Part shown: in pieces, positions 17,802 to 26,891 of the stretch
How positions within the stretch are numbered: the stretch's first letter is position 1
Layout of the letters: every line of letters begins with the position of its first letter
Assembly: GCF_030161375.1 (NCBI RefSeq)
Contig: NZ_BSSQ01000002.1
Span: 93,881-157,880 of the forward strand
Reading direction: 5' to 3'
Source of the DNA: Paenibacillus glycanilyticus
GTDB taxonomy: Bacteria; Bacillota; Bacilli; Paenibacillales; Paenibacillaceae
Length of the DNA stretch: 64,000 bases
Made by a program: the position numbers and the translations under genes
The notes under the pieces: model-generated
The model's database searches: none
What the model saw: the letters and a program-made list of their open reading frames with translations, nothing else
Told to the model about the DNA's origin: nothing

Positions 17802-18821
17802 TTGTTGAGCCGTGTTCCCGATTTTGGAGCTTTCGTAATCTCCATAGACTTTGAACTACTTTGGGGAATGAGGGATATAATTACCAAGGACAGCCCGTAT
17901 GCAGAGCGCATGCGAAATGAAAAGATCGTTATTCCAAGAATGCTTGAACTGTTTGAGGAATACGAGATTTCAGCTACCTGGGCTACGGTAGGTATGTTGT
18001 TTGCACGATCCCGGAGCGAATTTCTTCAGTATGCTCCTACGATAAAGCCGCAGTATTTGAACAATGCTTTGAATCCCTACCAAGAGGAAATGGGCGAAGG
18101 GGAAGGGGATGATCCGTTACATTATGCTCCTTTATTAATTAAGCAGATCCGTAATACCCCGCGTCAAGAGATTGCAACCCATACCTATTCGCATTACTAC
18201 TGTCTTGAGAAGGGGCAGAACAGCCAGGCTTTTGAAGCTGATCTGATTAGTGCCATTCAAATCGCTCAAAAGCAAGGGATTCAGCTGAAGTCGATCGTGT
18301 TTCCTCGCAACCAGCATAATCCGGAATATGACGAGCTCCTGATTAAACACGGGGTTCAGTGCTTCCGAGGCAACGAACAACATCGGATTTATCGTCCGCG
18401 AAGCGGGAGCGAGCAAGCTTACCGCGATAAAGCATACCGATTGGCGGACAGTTATTTAAACTTGACGGGAAATCACCTAATCCGTTGGGAGGATGTGGTA
18501 GAGCCATCGGGCCTTTGCAACATTCCTGCAAGCCGGTTTTTTAGGCCTTATATGAAGCAAGGTGCTATCTTCGAGAAATTGAAAGTAGCCAGAATGACCA
18601 GATCTATTAAGGAAGCCGCAAGGTCGAGCCGTATTTATCATCTTTGGTGGCATCCCCATAATTTTGGGGGAGAAATAGAAGATAATTTAGCACAACTAAG
18701 AGACGTTCTGGCCTGTGTGAGCCATTGCAAAAAAGAATATGGCATGCAATCGCTCAGTATGCGGGAAGCAGCGGATTTAGCTGAGCAATATAAGTACAAC
18801 AATAGTTTGACTTACGGATAA
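17802..18821 (+). CDS. Polysaccharide deacetylase family protein
   Basis: A 339-residue protein of the NodB-homology carbohydrate esterase type. SIDFELLWGMRD carries the metal-binding/catalytic Asp region, ATHTYSHYYC the paired metal-binding histidines, and HLWWHPHNFG a C-terminal histidine region seen in large deacetylases. No signal peptide is seen, so it may act on a lipid-linked intermediate in the cytoplasm rather than on finished polymer. TTG start at 17802 (or the adjacent TTG at 17805) with GAGGTGA upstream. Spaced 16 bases from the next gene. Confidence 0.8.
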   Translation: MLSRVPDFGAFVISIDFELLWGMRDIITKDSPYAERMRNEKIVIPRMLELFEEYEISATWATVGMLFARSRSEFLQYAPTIKPQYLNNALNPYQEEMGEGEGDDPLHYAPLLIKQIRNTPRQEIATHTYSHYYCLEKGQNSQAFEADLISAIQIAQKQGIQLKSIVFPRNQHNPEYDELLIKHGVQCFRGNEQHRIYRPRSGSEQAYRDKAYRLADSYLNLTGNHLIRWEDVVEPSGLCNIPASRFFRPYMKQGAIFEKLKVARMTRSIKEAARSSRIYHLWWHPHNFGGEIEDNLAQLRDVLACVSHCKKEYGMQSLSMREAADLAEQYKYNNSLTYG

Positions 18822-18837
18822 AGGAGATAGGATTCTA

Positions 18838-19581
18838 ATGGAAATTGAAAAAATGGATATATTGGAGATCCTAAAAAAGCGAGTGCGAATGCTGATTCTT
18901 TTTGCGCTCATCTCACTCTTAGTGTCCGGAGGGATTAGCTATTTTGCCCTCTCCCCCCAATACGAAGGAACAACCACACTATTGGTTCAGCCGCAAAATC
19001 TAGGCAATAGCATTGATTACAATGATGTTATTACCAATGAAAAGCTCATCTCTACGTATGGAGAAATTATTAAGAGCAAGAAGATTGCTCTAGATGTTAT
19101 TCAGCAATTGAATTTAAAGATGAACGTCGATCATTTACTGCAAAGCGTTCAAACGGAAGGCGTAAAAAACTCCCTTGTCACGGCTATTTCCGTTACCGAC
19201 TCCGATCCTGAGAGGGCTGCTATGATTGCTAACGCATTTGCCCAATCCTTCCGCAACATTCTTCCAACCATAATGAAAATCGAAAATATTTCGATACTTG
19301 ATGAAGCGAATACCGAATATGTACAAGGAACGATTTCGCCAAGTCCCTACTTTATTATGGGGGTAGCCTTAGCTTTATCCATTTGTATCGGCATAGGCGT
19401 TGCCTTGTTCCTCGAAATGATCGACAAGACGTTTAAGACGGAAGAAACGGTGGAGCAGGTATTAGGGCTGACGGTGTTAGGATCGATTAGCAAATACAAA
19501 TCAACCGCGAGCAATAGTTCTATCAATATTAAACGGACGGGTTCCCATAATACGAAAGCTACAGAAGTGATAGGAGGTTAG
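18838..19581 (+). CDS. Wzz/CpsC-type chain-length determinant, BY-kinase adaptor
   Basis: A 247-residue membrane protein with two transmembrane segments (about 18-38 and 170-190) around an extracytoplasmic loop. It has the Wzz domain signature YEGTTTLLVQPQN. The C-terminal cytoplasmic tail would activate the tyrosine kinase encoded eight bases downstream, as in Gram-positive CpsC/CpsD and CapA/CapB pairs. Confidence 0.88.
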   Translation: MEIEKMDILEILKKRVRMLILFALISLLVSGGISYFALSPQYEGTTTLLVQPQNLGNSIDYNDVITNEKLISTYGEIIKSKKIALDVIQQLNLKMNVDHLLQSVQTEGVKNSLVTAISVTDSDPERAAMIANAFAQSFRNILPTIMKIENISILDEANTEYVQGTISPSPYFIMGVALALSICIGIGVALFLEMIDKTFKTEETVEQVLGLTVLGSISKYKSTASNSSINIKRTGSHNTKATEVIGG

Positions 19582-19588
19582 GTCGTAC

Positions 19589-20254
19589 ATGAGAAGATCA
19601 AGGAGAAGAAGTCAGTTATTTTGCTTAGATGACCCTAAATCCCCCGTCTCCGAAAGCTACAAAGCATTGCGTACCAATCTCCAATATATTCAGATGAAAG
19701 AGGACGCTAAAGTTATTCTCGTTACAAGTTCTTTGCCTGAAGAGGGAAAGAGCACCACGGTTTCCAATTTAGCTGTGGCGTTTGCCCAATCCGGCAAAAG
19801 CGTATTATTGGTAGACTGCGATTTGCGAAAGCCTAACATTCATAAAATTTTTGGCGAGAGCAACGAAGTTGGCCTGACGGACATCTTAATGAAGAGAAAA
19901 GAACTGGAAGAAGTCGTTCTGGAAACCGTTCAACCTAATCTGTTTATACTTACGAGCGGTATGTCGCAGGATAGTCCCGCCGAACTGCTTGAAATGGACG
20001 AGATGAAGGATTTCATGATGCATGTTAGCAGTCTCTACGATTTGGTCATTGTAGATAGCCCGCCGCTTCTTCCGGTTACCGACGGGAAAATACTGGCGAA
20101 ATACGCGGATGGCGTCGTTCTGGTTATCCATGCCGGGAAAACGCTCCAAGAGCATGTGAAAAAAGCAAAAAATCAACTGGATTTAATCGGTGCCAACATT
20201 TATGGCGCGGTTCTCAATCAAGACAAATCGAAAAAACTTCTCTATTACCAATGA
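19589..20254 (+). CDS. CpsD/CapB-type bacterial tyrosine kinase
   Basis: A 221-residue P-loop kinase of the BY-kinase family. Walker A SSLPEEGKST (47-56), Walker A' LLVDCDLRKP and Walker B VIVDSPP are all clear; the N-terminal ESYKALRTN motif mediates oligomerisation in relatives. The basic N-terminus (RRSRRRS) is unusual. The C-terminal tyrosine cluster, the usual autophosphorylation tail, is reduced to a single YY pair three residues from the end. Translationally coupled to the phosphatase gene that starts two bases after its stop. Confidence 0.9.
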   Translation: MRRSRRRSQLFCLDDPKSPVSESYKALRTNLQYIQMKEDAKVILVTSSLPEEGKSTTVSNLAVAFAQSGKSVLLVDCDLRKPNIHKIFGESNEVGLTDILMKRKELEEVVLETVQPNLFILTSGMSQDSPAELLEMDEMKDFMMHVSSLYDLVIVDSPPLLPVTDGKILAKYADGVVLVIHAGKTLQEHVKKAKNQLDLIGANIYGAVLNQDKSKKLLYYQ

Positions 20255-20255
20255 T

Positions 20256-20984
20256 ATGATCGATATTCATTGCCATATTTTGCCCTTCGTTGACGACGGC
20301 GCAACCTCCATGACAGAAGCTGTTTCAATGGCTCAAAACGCGTTTCGTGACGGGATTACGGATCTAATCGCTACTCCTCATAGTCTGAACGGTATTTATC
20401 ATAATCCTGCTACTCAAGTATTGGAGTCCGTAAAACGGCTTCAAGAAGCTTTAGTACAGTACGGTATACCGGTCAAAGTCCATCCAGGCATGGAAGTGCA
20501 TATGCACACGGATATCGTAAGTTTGTTGCAATCCAATGAAATCATGGGGCTTAATAACTCAAGGAAATATCTCCTCCTGGAGCTTCCGCCATCGAATATT
20601 CCCATTTTTACGGAAGAAATCTTGAGCGAGTTGTTAGCAAGCGGCTATACCCCTATTATTGCGCATCCGGAGAGAAATTTAGCTCTTCAAAAAAACATGG
20701 TTCATCTGAAAACTTGGATTGAGATGGGATGTTTTGCTCAGATAACGGCGGGAAGCCTTATGGGTGATATGGGGAAAAAAGCTTGTCAAACCGCAAAAGC
20801 GATGGTTCAGAAGGGTCTTGTGCATCTGTTGGCATCGGATGGACATCGTTCCCGGGGGCGGAAGATCCAACTCTCCGAAGGTTATCAAATATTGAAGAGT
20901 TGGACCAGCATGAACACGGTGCAGCGGTATCAGCATAATGCTAGCGTCATTCTTTCGGGCGAAGAAATGGGACAATTGATTTGA
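20256..20984 (+). CDS. CpsB/YwqE-type PHP tyrosine phosphatase
   Basis: A manganese-dependent PHP-domain phosphatase that removes phosphate from the BY-kinase. MIDIHCHILPFVDDGA at the N-terminus, TPHSLNG, HPGMEVH and IIAHPERN carry the metal ligands. The start is ATG at 20256, immediately after the kinase stop codon; an upstream in-frame codon at 20190 lies inside the kinase gene. Length 242 residues is close to the family norm of about 250. No separate ribosome binding site is obvious, suggesting coupling to the kinase. Confidence 0.9.
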   Translation: MIDIHCHILPFVDDGATSMTEAVSMAQNAFRDGITDLIATPHSLNGIYHNPATQVLESVKRLQEALVQYGIPVKVHPGMEVHMHTDIVSLLQSNEIMGLNNSRKYLLLELPPSNIPIFTEEILSELLASGYTPIIAHPERNLALQKNMVHLKTWIEMGCFAQITAGSLMGDMGKKACQTAKAMVQKGLVHLLASDGHRSRGRKIQLSEGYQILKSWTSMNTVQRYQHNASVILSGEEMGQLI

Positions 20985-21011
20985 ACTTTATGGAAGAAGG
21001 GATGACTAGCA

Positions 21012-22223
21012 ATGCTCGCTGAATTAAAAGCAAGAATGGCAGGGAGAATGCTAGGGAGAGAAGAGCCTGCGTTTTACTTCAAATTATTGGGATTTACAAT
21101 GGCAAGCTCTTCTATTGTTTTCTTTGAACCGTCTCCCTTCGATCTGCTAATCATCTTAACGATAGCGATAGGATTCATGTCCAATATCATTGTGATCCCT
21201 AAGAATCTTATTCTTCCGATCCTACTCGTTGGTTTGTTCCTGGACACGAATTTTATTGCTATGGCAGGGGTAACCGACAATGAAGGAAGCTCCATCCAGT
21301 TTGTTCTCATTACGGTATATCTGACCGTTCTATGGCTCGGAATAGCTGGACTAGTTGTGAGATTCCAGGAGAAAGCATTAAAGGTTATTTTTAATGGGTA
21401 CGTCGCAGCCGCGTTAATAACAACGATCCCGGGTATATTTGCCTACTTTGGATTGCTTCCTAATAGCGATTCCTTGTTAATGTTTGGCCGAGTAATGGGT
21501 TTTTTCAAGGACCCTAATGTTTTTGGACCCTTTCTCGTTCCTGCAGCGTTATTTGCGCTTTATGGATTTGAGAAAAATAGCGGTCGCGCGAAGCAGTTAT
21601 GGCTAATTGTTTTTAGTGTTATAACAATCGGAATCTTGCTAAGTTTCTCAAGAGCAGCCTGGGGGAATTACTTGATTGCAATCTTTTTGTATTTGATGTT
21701 GCCATCAAGTACCCGTAAACAAAGGTGGTCAACCTGGTCTATACTCCTCGCCCTCCTCTTGCCCGCTTTATTTTGGTTTATCAACCAGTCCAGTGTGATG
21801 GATTTGTTATCTAACCGACTCAGTTATCAGAATTATGACAATGACAGATTCGGAACGCAGATTATGGCTCTGAAAGAAGTTATGCAGAGACCTATCGGCA
21901 TTGGACCCGGACAATCCGAATATTTCTTCAACTATTCCATTCACAGTTTATATGTACGGATTTTGGCAGAATACGGCGTTGCAGGAATGACGACTTTCCT
22001 ATTGTTTATTGCATTGACTACCGTAAAATCTATAAAAAATATTTTCAATAAAGAACTGAGATATCGTTCCTATAACATCATCGTAACCGCATCGCTATTA
22101 GGGGTGCTGTTTAATAGCTTCTTCGTTGATACTTTACACTGGCGGCATTTTTGGTTGCTGCTTGCCCTGCCATGGATCACGGAAGGAGGATTGAAACATG
22201 AGAATCGTACAGATCATTACTAG
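21012..22223 (+). CDS. O-antigen ligase/polymerase (Wzy-like) membrane protein
   Basis: A 403-residue polytopic membrane protein with about ten hydrophobic segments. The Wzy_C-type region around SRAAWGNYLIA and the loop PIGIGPGQSEYFFNY agree with O-antigen polymerase/ligase family proteins. It would polymerise lipid-linked repeat units outside the membrane. It overlaps the next glycosyltransferase gene by 26 bases. Confidence 0.8.
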   Translation: MLAELKARMAGRMLGREEPAFYFKLLGFTMASSSIVFFEPSPFDLLIILTIAIGFMSNIIVIPKNLILPILLVGLFLDTNFIAMAGVTDNEGSSIQFVLITVYLTVLWLGIAGLVVRFQEKALKVIFNGYVAAALITTIPGIFAYFGLLPNSDSLLMFGRVMGFFKDPNVFGPFLVPAALFALYGFEKNSGRAKQLWLIVFSVITIGILLSFSRAAWGNYLIAIFLYLMLPSSTRKQRWSTWSILLALLLPALFWFINQSSVMDLLSNRLSYQNYDNDRFGTQIMALKEVMQRPIGIGPGQSEYFFNYSIHSLYVRILAEYGVAGMTTFLLFIALTTVKSIKNIFNKELRYRSYNIIVTASLLGVLFNSFFVDTLHWRHFWLLLALPWITEGGLKHENRTDHY

Positions 22224-23331
22224 ATCTGATTCTATAGGCGGTGCCCAAATCCATGTCCGCGACTTATGCGTAGAGTTGCTCAAACGAGGCCATGACGTGC
22301 ATTTATTAGCAGGCGGCAACGGACATTTTCTAACGGAAGCCGAAGCGCTTGGAATCCGAACCCAACCTCTAAAACATCTCATTCGGTCCATTCGTCCTCA
22401 CTCGGATGCAATGGCATTGCTAGAGATGGTTGCGGTATTAAGGAAGCTTAAACCAGACTTAGTGGCGACCCACTCCTCCAAGGCAGGATGGCTCGGGCGG
22501 CTAGCAGCCAAGTTAACCGGAATTCCGTGCGTATTTACGGCGCATGGCTGGGCATTTACGGAAGGCGTCTCCGAGCGGAAAAGAATGGTTTATAAGTGGG
22601 CTGAAAAAGCGGCCGGAAAACTTGCTTCGAAGATCATCACGGTATCTCACTATGATTTTAACTTGTGCGTACGTGATGGTGTCATTCCCGTTAACAAGGC
22701 GACAACGGTACATAATGGCATTCCGGATATTCAACCGATCAGAAGAACAGAGGGAGAATCTTCGCCTCGTCTCATCATGGTTGCCAGATTGGATGAACCT
22801 AAAAATCATAGATTTCTAATCGAAGCTTTGTCTGGGCTTGCGGATGAACGGTGGGAGCTAGACATTGTTGGCGATGGTCCATTGCGGGAAGCTATAAGCA
22901 AACAGGTAGTAGATCTGAATTTAACTTCAAGAATCCGTCTATTGGGAGAACGTAAGGACGTTCACCAGCTGTTAGCCGAATCTGATATTTTTATTTTAAT
23001 TTCGGATTGGGAAGGGCTTCCTTTAAGTATATTAGAAGCGATGCGAGCGGGCTTGCCCGTAATTGCTTCCAAAGTTGGCGGAGTGCCCGAAACCGTGATA
23101 GAAGGGTGCAATGGGTTCCTAACCGATAAAGGAAACGTTGAACAACTGCGGTTGCAATTGTTGCATTTGCTCCAAAGGCCTGAACTGCGCCGGGAGATGG
23201 GAAAAGCCTCAAGAGAGCTGTATGAACAAAAGTTTGAAATTTCTAAGATGATTGATTCCAACATGGCCATCTATAGGGATGCCATAACTCTGCATAAAAA
23301 CAGAGTGAAGAAGAGATTGTCGGAAGCCTAA
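22198..23331 (+). CDS. Family 4 glycosyltransferase
   Basis: A 377-residue GT-B retaining glycosyltransferase. The N-terminal Rossmann part shows SIGGAQIHVRDL and TAHGWAFTEGV; the C-terminal part shows VARLDEPKNH, IVGDGPLR and the nucleotide-sugar binding EGLPLSILEAMRAGLPV. It adds a sugar from an NDP- or GDP-activated donor to the growing lipid-linked repeat unit on the cytoplasmic face. Confidence 0.9.
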   Translation: MRIVQIITRSDSIGGAQIHVRDLCVELLKRGHDVHLLAGGNGHFLTEAEALGIRTQPLKHLIRSIRPHSDAMALLEMVAVLRKLKPDLVATHSSKAGWLGRLAAKLTGIPCVFTAHGWAFTEGVSERKRMVYKWAEKAAGKLASKIITVSHYDFNLCVRDGVIPVNKATTVHNGIPDIQPIRRTEGESSPRLIMVARLDEPKNHRFLIEALSGLADERWELDIVGDGPLREAISKQVVDLNLTSRIRLLGERKDVHQLLAESDIFILISDWEGLPLSILEAMRAGLPVIASKVGGVPETVIEGCNGFLTDKGNVEQLRLQLLHLLQRPELRREMGKASRELYEQKFEISKMIDSNMAIYRDAITLHKNRVKKRLSEA

Positions 23332-23364
23332 CGGTTAAGTCCAGCGAGAGGTGATGAGCGCAGA

Positions 23365-24654
23365 TTGTTTACATTTCTACGCAATAATAAAATATCTCTT
23401 ATGCTAAATACGCTAAAGATGCTGATAGGGAATGTATTTTTTGCAATTTCACAGTTCTTTATTATTTTTATCATGTCTAAGTTTGGAAACTCCGTTGATG
23501 TAGGTCAATATGCTTTCGGTTTGGCCATCACAACCCCTGTTTATTTGTTGTCTTTTTTACAGCTTCGGTCGCTTTACATCTCAAATACAACCCGTGACTA
23601 TACATTTGGCCATTTTTTGGGCTTGCGGATTCTAACGACAATTATAGCTTTTGTCATTACAACGGTCTTGGCTCTCGTCGGCAATTACGGGGAAACATTG
23701 ACCATGGTCATTATTCTGATCAGCATATCCAAATTCATTGATGCGATCAGCGATATCGTATTTGGATTATATCAGAAGAAAGAAAGACTGGAGTATATCA
23801 CGTATTCGAGAGTCCTTAAGGGTTTGATTACAGTGATTAGTTTTTCTGTCCTTTATATAAGTACTCATGACTTGGTTATTGCATTGGTGGGAATGGTTAT
23901 TGGCTGGTTTGTCATTTTATATTTTTACGATCTTAGAAAGGCTAAGACGTTTGAATTTATTAAACCGGTTGTTGAGCGCGTAAAAGTTTATTCTCTCTTA
24001 AAAACCAGTTTTCCATTGGGCATCATCATGCTGCTCATGTCGCTGAACTCCAATATCCCGCAATATGTTATTGAAAATAAGCTAGGTGAACAGCAACTGG
24101 GCATATTCGCTTCCCTTTCTTATGTCATAATCGCCTCTACTGTCATTATTAACGCTATGGGGGAAGCAGCCTTCTATCGAATGACGGTATGTTATTCCGA
24201 ACAAGAATACATGAATTTTGCGAAATTAATTCAACGTTTAATTCTAACCGGTATTGGAATTAGCAGCCTTGGAGTTATTATAGCGATATTTGCAGGCAAA
24301 CCGTTGTTGTCCATTATTTTTAGTCAAGAGATCGCGGCTGAGAATACGGTTTTCATTTGGCTGACAGTTGCAACCTTGCTTACATTCACAACATCATTTC
24401 TGGGATACGGAATGAATGCCGCCAGGTTGTTTTATATACAAATACCGCTATTTGCGCTGGTCAACATAACAAGCTTAATTGCTTCTATCGCATGGATTCC
24501 GCATCACGGTCTAGCGGGTGCTGCTTGGGCGATCCTTGCGGCGTTAACGGTGCAAGCAATAGGAGGATTTGGAGTAGTCGCTTATGCCATTCTGAAATTG
24601 AAGAAAAGCGCAGCAGAATCAAATCCAAAAACAGTCGTAGAGGGAGCCATATGA
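23365..24654 (+). CDS. Wzx-type polysaccharide flippase
   Basis: A 429-residue polytopic membrane protein of the MOP/polysaccharide-export superfamily with about 12 predicted transmembrane helices. It would flip the undecaprenyl-linked repeat unit across the membrane to the Wzy protein. TTG start at 23365 with an AGGTGA site about 10 bases upstream; an ATG at 23354 is out of frame and closes quickly. It overlaps the next gene by four bases (ATGA). Confidence 0.85.
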   Translation: MFTFLRNNKISLMLNTLKMLIGNVFFAISQFFIIFIMSKFGNSVDVGQYAFGLAITTPVYLLSFLQLRSLYISNTTRDYTFGHFLGLRILTTIIAFVITTVLALVGNYGETLTMVIILISISKFIDAISDIVFGLYQKKERLEYITYSRVLKGLITVISFSVLYISTHDLVIALVGMVIGWFVILYFYDLRKAKTFEFIKPVVERVKVYSLLKTSFPLGIIMLLMSLNSNIPQYVIENKLGEQQLGIFASLSYVIIASTVIINAMGEAAFYRMTVCYSEQEYMNFAKLIQRLILTGIGISSLGVIIAIFAGKPLLSIIFSQEIAAENTVFIWLTVATLLTFTTSFLGYGMNAARLFYIQIPLFALVNITSLIASIAWIPHHGLAGAAWAILAALTVQAIGGFGVVAYAILKLKKSAAESNPKTVVEGAI

Positions 24655-25538
24655 TGATGGTAACGATAGGAATTCCATTCTATAATGCGGGATCCACTCT
24701 TATGGATGCTATAAAGTCTGTGTTTGCTCAAACGTATAACGATTGGGAGTTAATTCTGCTAGACGACGGATCAAGTGATGATTCTCTAACCATTGCCAGA
24801 TCCATCGAAGACCCTAGAGTCAAGATTTTGAGTGATGGCGACAATAAGGGGCTGCCGTATCGATTAAACCAAATGGCCAAGCTGGCCAGGGGCAAATACC
24901 TGGCGAGAATGGATGCAGACGATGTGATGCACCCGGAACGAATTGAACGGCAAGTCGATTATATGGAACAAAATCAAGAAGTGGATGTAGTTGGAACAGC
25001 CGTTTATATCATCGACGAGAATAATGATGTGCAAGGCTGGAGCGCGCTGCGTCCGATTGATACCGACCATAGGAACGTACTGACGAAATCGCTTATGAGC
25101 CATCCATCCGTACTTGGCCATAGCGAGTGGTTTCGTAATAATCCGTATGATGAAATTTATGTCAGGTCGGAAGACCATGAGTTATGGGTAAGAACGGTGG
25201 GTCATTCCACATTCTCGAGAATTGAAATTCCTCTTCTATATTATAGAAGAAACAGTACGATGAATTTGCGAAACTATCTATTAACCTATAAAACCGATCG
25301 AAAAATATATAGAAATTATGGACCGTCCATTATTGGGAAGTGGAAGGTTAGGACATTAATCGCCAAATCCCATCTAAAAGGTCTAATCTATCGGTTGTTG
25401 CATCTTTCTGGCACCGATCATCTGAAATGGAAAAAGAAACTAGAAGCTATGCCCGACAAGGATCGGATGGCGGCATTAAGTACACTAGCGACTGTACATC
25501 GCGTAGAACTTCCGATCAATAAGGAAACCAGAGCTTAA
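24651..25538 (+). CDS. Family 2 glycosyltransferase
   Basis: A 295-residue GT-A inverting glycosyltransferase. VTIGIPFYNAG, the LDDGSSD nucleotide-binding motif and the metal-binding RMDADD (DXD) are all present. The start is the first ATG of ATGATGATG at 24651, overlapping the flippase stop and with AGGGAG upstream; an in-frame extension back to 24357 lies within the flippase gene and was rejected. Confidence 0.9.
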   Translation: MMMVTIGIPFYNAGSTLMDAIKSVFAQTYNDWELILLDDGSSDDSLTIARSIEDPRVKILSDGDNKGLPYRLNQMAKLARGKYLARMDADDVMHPERIERQVDYMEQNQEVDVVGTAVYIIDENNDVQGWSALRPIDTDHRNVLTKSLMSHPSVLGHSEWFRNNPYDEIYVRSEDHELWVRTVGHSTFSRIEIPLLYYRRNSTMNLRNYLLTYKTDRKIYRNYGPSIIGKWKVRTLIAKSHLKGLIYRLLHLSGTDHLKWKKKLEAMPDKDRMAALSTLATVHRVELPINKETRA

Positions 25539-25557
25539 AGGGGAGACCGTATATCCT

Positions 25558-26880
25558 ATGAGACTTTTAAAATTCGCAAGTTATGCATTTGATCTTATTC
25601 TGGTTACTGCGGGATTTCTAGCTTTTATTCCAGACTTTTTTGATACGGGGGGATTTTTGGTTTATTTGAGTTTAATTATCCTATCGGCTGCTCTCTTTCA
25701 ATTGTTTGGACTATACGAGCAGCGATTGGAGCAGAAAGCGGGGGGAATTGTGATCAGCACCGTTTTAGCGGTGGTATCTATGCTTGTTATTGCAGGAATA
25801 GCAGCCTATCTTCAAACGGGCAACATCTATATTCAGAATTGGTGGAAGACAGGTTTATTCCTTATCGTGACGATAGCAGTCTCCCATTCCCTGTTCCAAT
25901 TTTGGCAACGCAAACTCCATGGGCAAAAGCAAATATTATTGATCGAGGCAAAAGAGCAAGTCTCCTCTTTAATGATAGAAAAACTTTGGCAAAGCCAGTG
26001 GTACCGGATTAAACATATTCTTCCGCTCGATAAGTTGGATCAGCTGCTTTCCAAACTTTCCGATGTGGATATCGTCATGATTCCTTCTGCGGTTACAAAC
26101 AAAAACGGAATTATTAAGATGGCCATGAGCGAAGGCAAGGAAGTTAGAATTGTGCCGGATTCCACTGATTTATTTATATGGAGTTCGCGAATCAGGCAAA
26201 TGGATGATGTCATGCTTCTGGCACTTCGTCCATTGGGACTAAACGGACCTCAGCGTGTAGCCAAACGGATCATTGACCTTATGGCAGCAGGTCTGTTGCT
26301 TGTTGTGTTAAGTCCCTTCTTCCTGCTGCTCTGGCTGCTTATCCCGCTGACTTCCAAAGGTCCCGCATTGTTCAAACAAGAACGTCTTGGAAAAGACCAG
26401 GTGCCTATACAAGTCTATAAATTCCGAAGCATGGTAGCAGATGCGGAGAAATATACGGGTCCCGTATTAGCTCTCGAGAGGGACCCGCGGATTACGAAAT
26501 TAGGGAGATTCATGAGAGCCTCGAGACTGGACGAAATCCCGCAGCTATTGAATGTCTTAGCCGGAGACATGAGTTTGATCGGGCCTCGGCCGGAAAGACA
26601 ATTTTTTGTCACGCAATTTGAAGCGGACAATCCTAATTACAGCTACAGATTTGCAGTGCGGCCCGGAATTACAGGCTTGGCACAGGTCATGGGCAATTAC
26701 GTTTCCATGCCTGAAGAGAAGTTAAGGTTTGATCTTATGTACATTCAGAAGTACTCCTTGTTGATGGACATCAAAATTATGATCCAGACCGTTCATACCG
26801 TTCTGCATAAAGAGCAAGCGAGTGGCATTAAGAATGGTGAGAAAATTGACCGTATAGACAAGAATCAGATTTGGATGTAG
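25558..26880 (+). CDS. Undecaprenyl-phosphate sugar-1-phosphate transferase (WbaP/WcaJ-like)
   Basis: The initiating enzyme that puts the first sugar-phosphate on undecaprenyl phosphate. A 440-residue protein with N-terminal transmembrane helices (about 5-110), a soluble CoA-binding-like middle, and the C-terminal bacterial sugar-transferase catalytic domain (about 235-430). The catalytic part shows KRIIDLMAAGL membrane helix, FKQERLGKD, YKFRSM, SRLDEIPQLLNVL, and GPRPERQFF. A short polar tail follows the domain. Its position late in the operon is common in Gram-positive polysaccharide clusters. Confidence 0.92.
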   Translation: MRLLKFASYAFDLILVTAGFLAFIPDFFDTGGFLVYLSLIILSAALFQLFGLYEQRLEQKAGGIVISTVLAVVSMLVIAGIAAYLQTGNIYIQNWWKTGLFLIVTIAVSHSLFQFWQRKLHGQKQILLIEAKEQVSSLMIEKLWQSQWYRIKHILPLDKLDQLLSKLSDVDIVMIPSAVTNKNGIIKMAMSEGKEVRIVPDSTDLFIWSSRIRQMDDVMLLALRPLGLNGPQRVAKRIIDLMAAGLLLVVLSPFFLLLWLLIPLTSKGPALFKQERLGKDQVPIQVYKFRSMVADAEKYTGPVLALERDPRITKLGRFMRASRLDEIPQLLNVLAGDMSLIGPRPERQFFVTQFEADNPNYSYRFAVRPGITGLAQVMGNYVSMPEEKLRFDLMYIQKYSLLMDIKIMIQTVHTVLHKEQASGIKNGEKIDRIDKNQIWM

Positions 26881-26891
26881 GTGGGATAACC

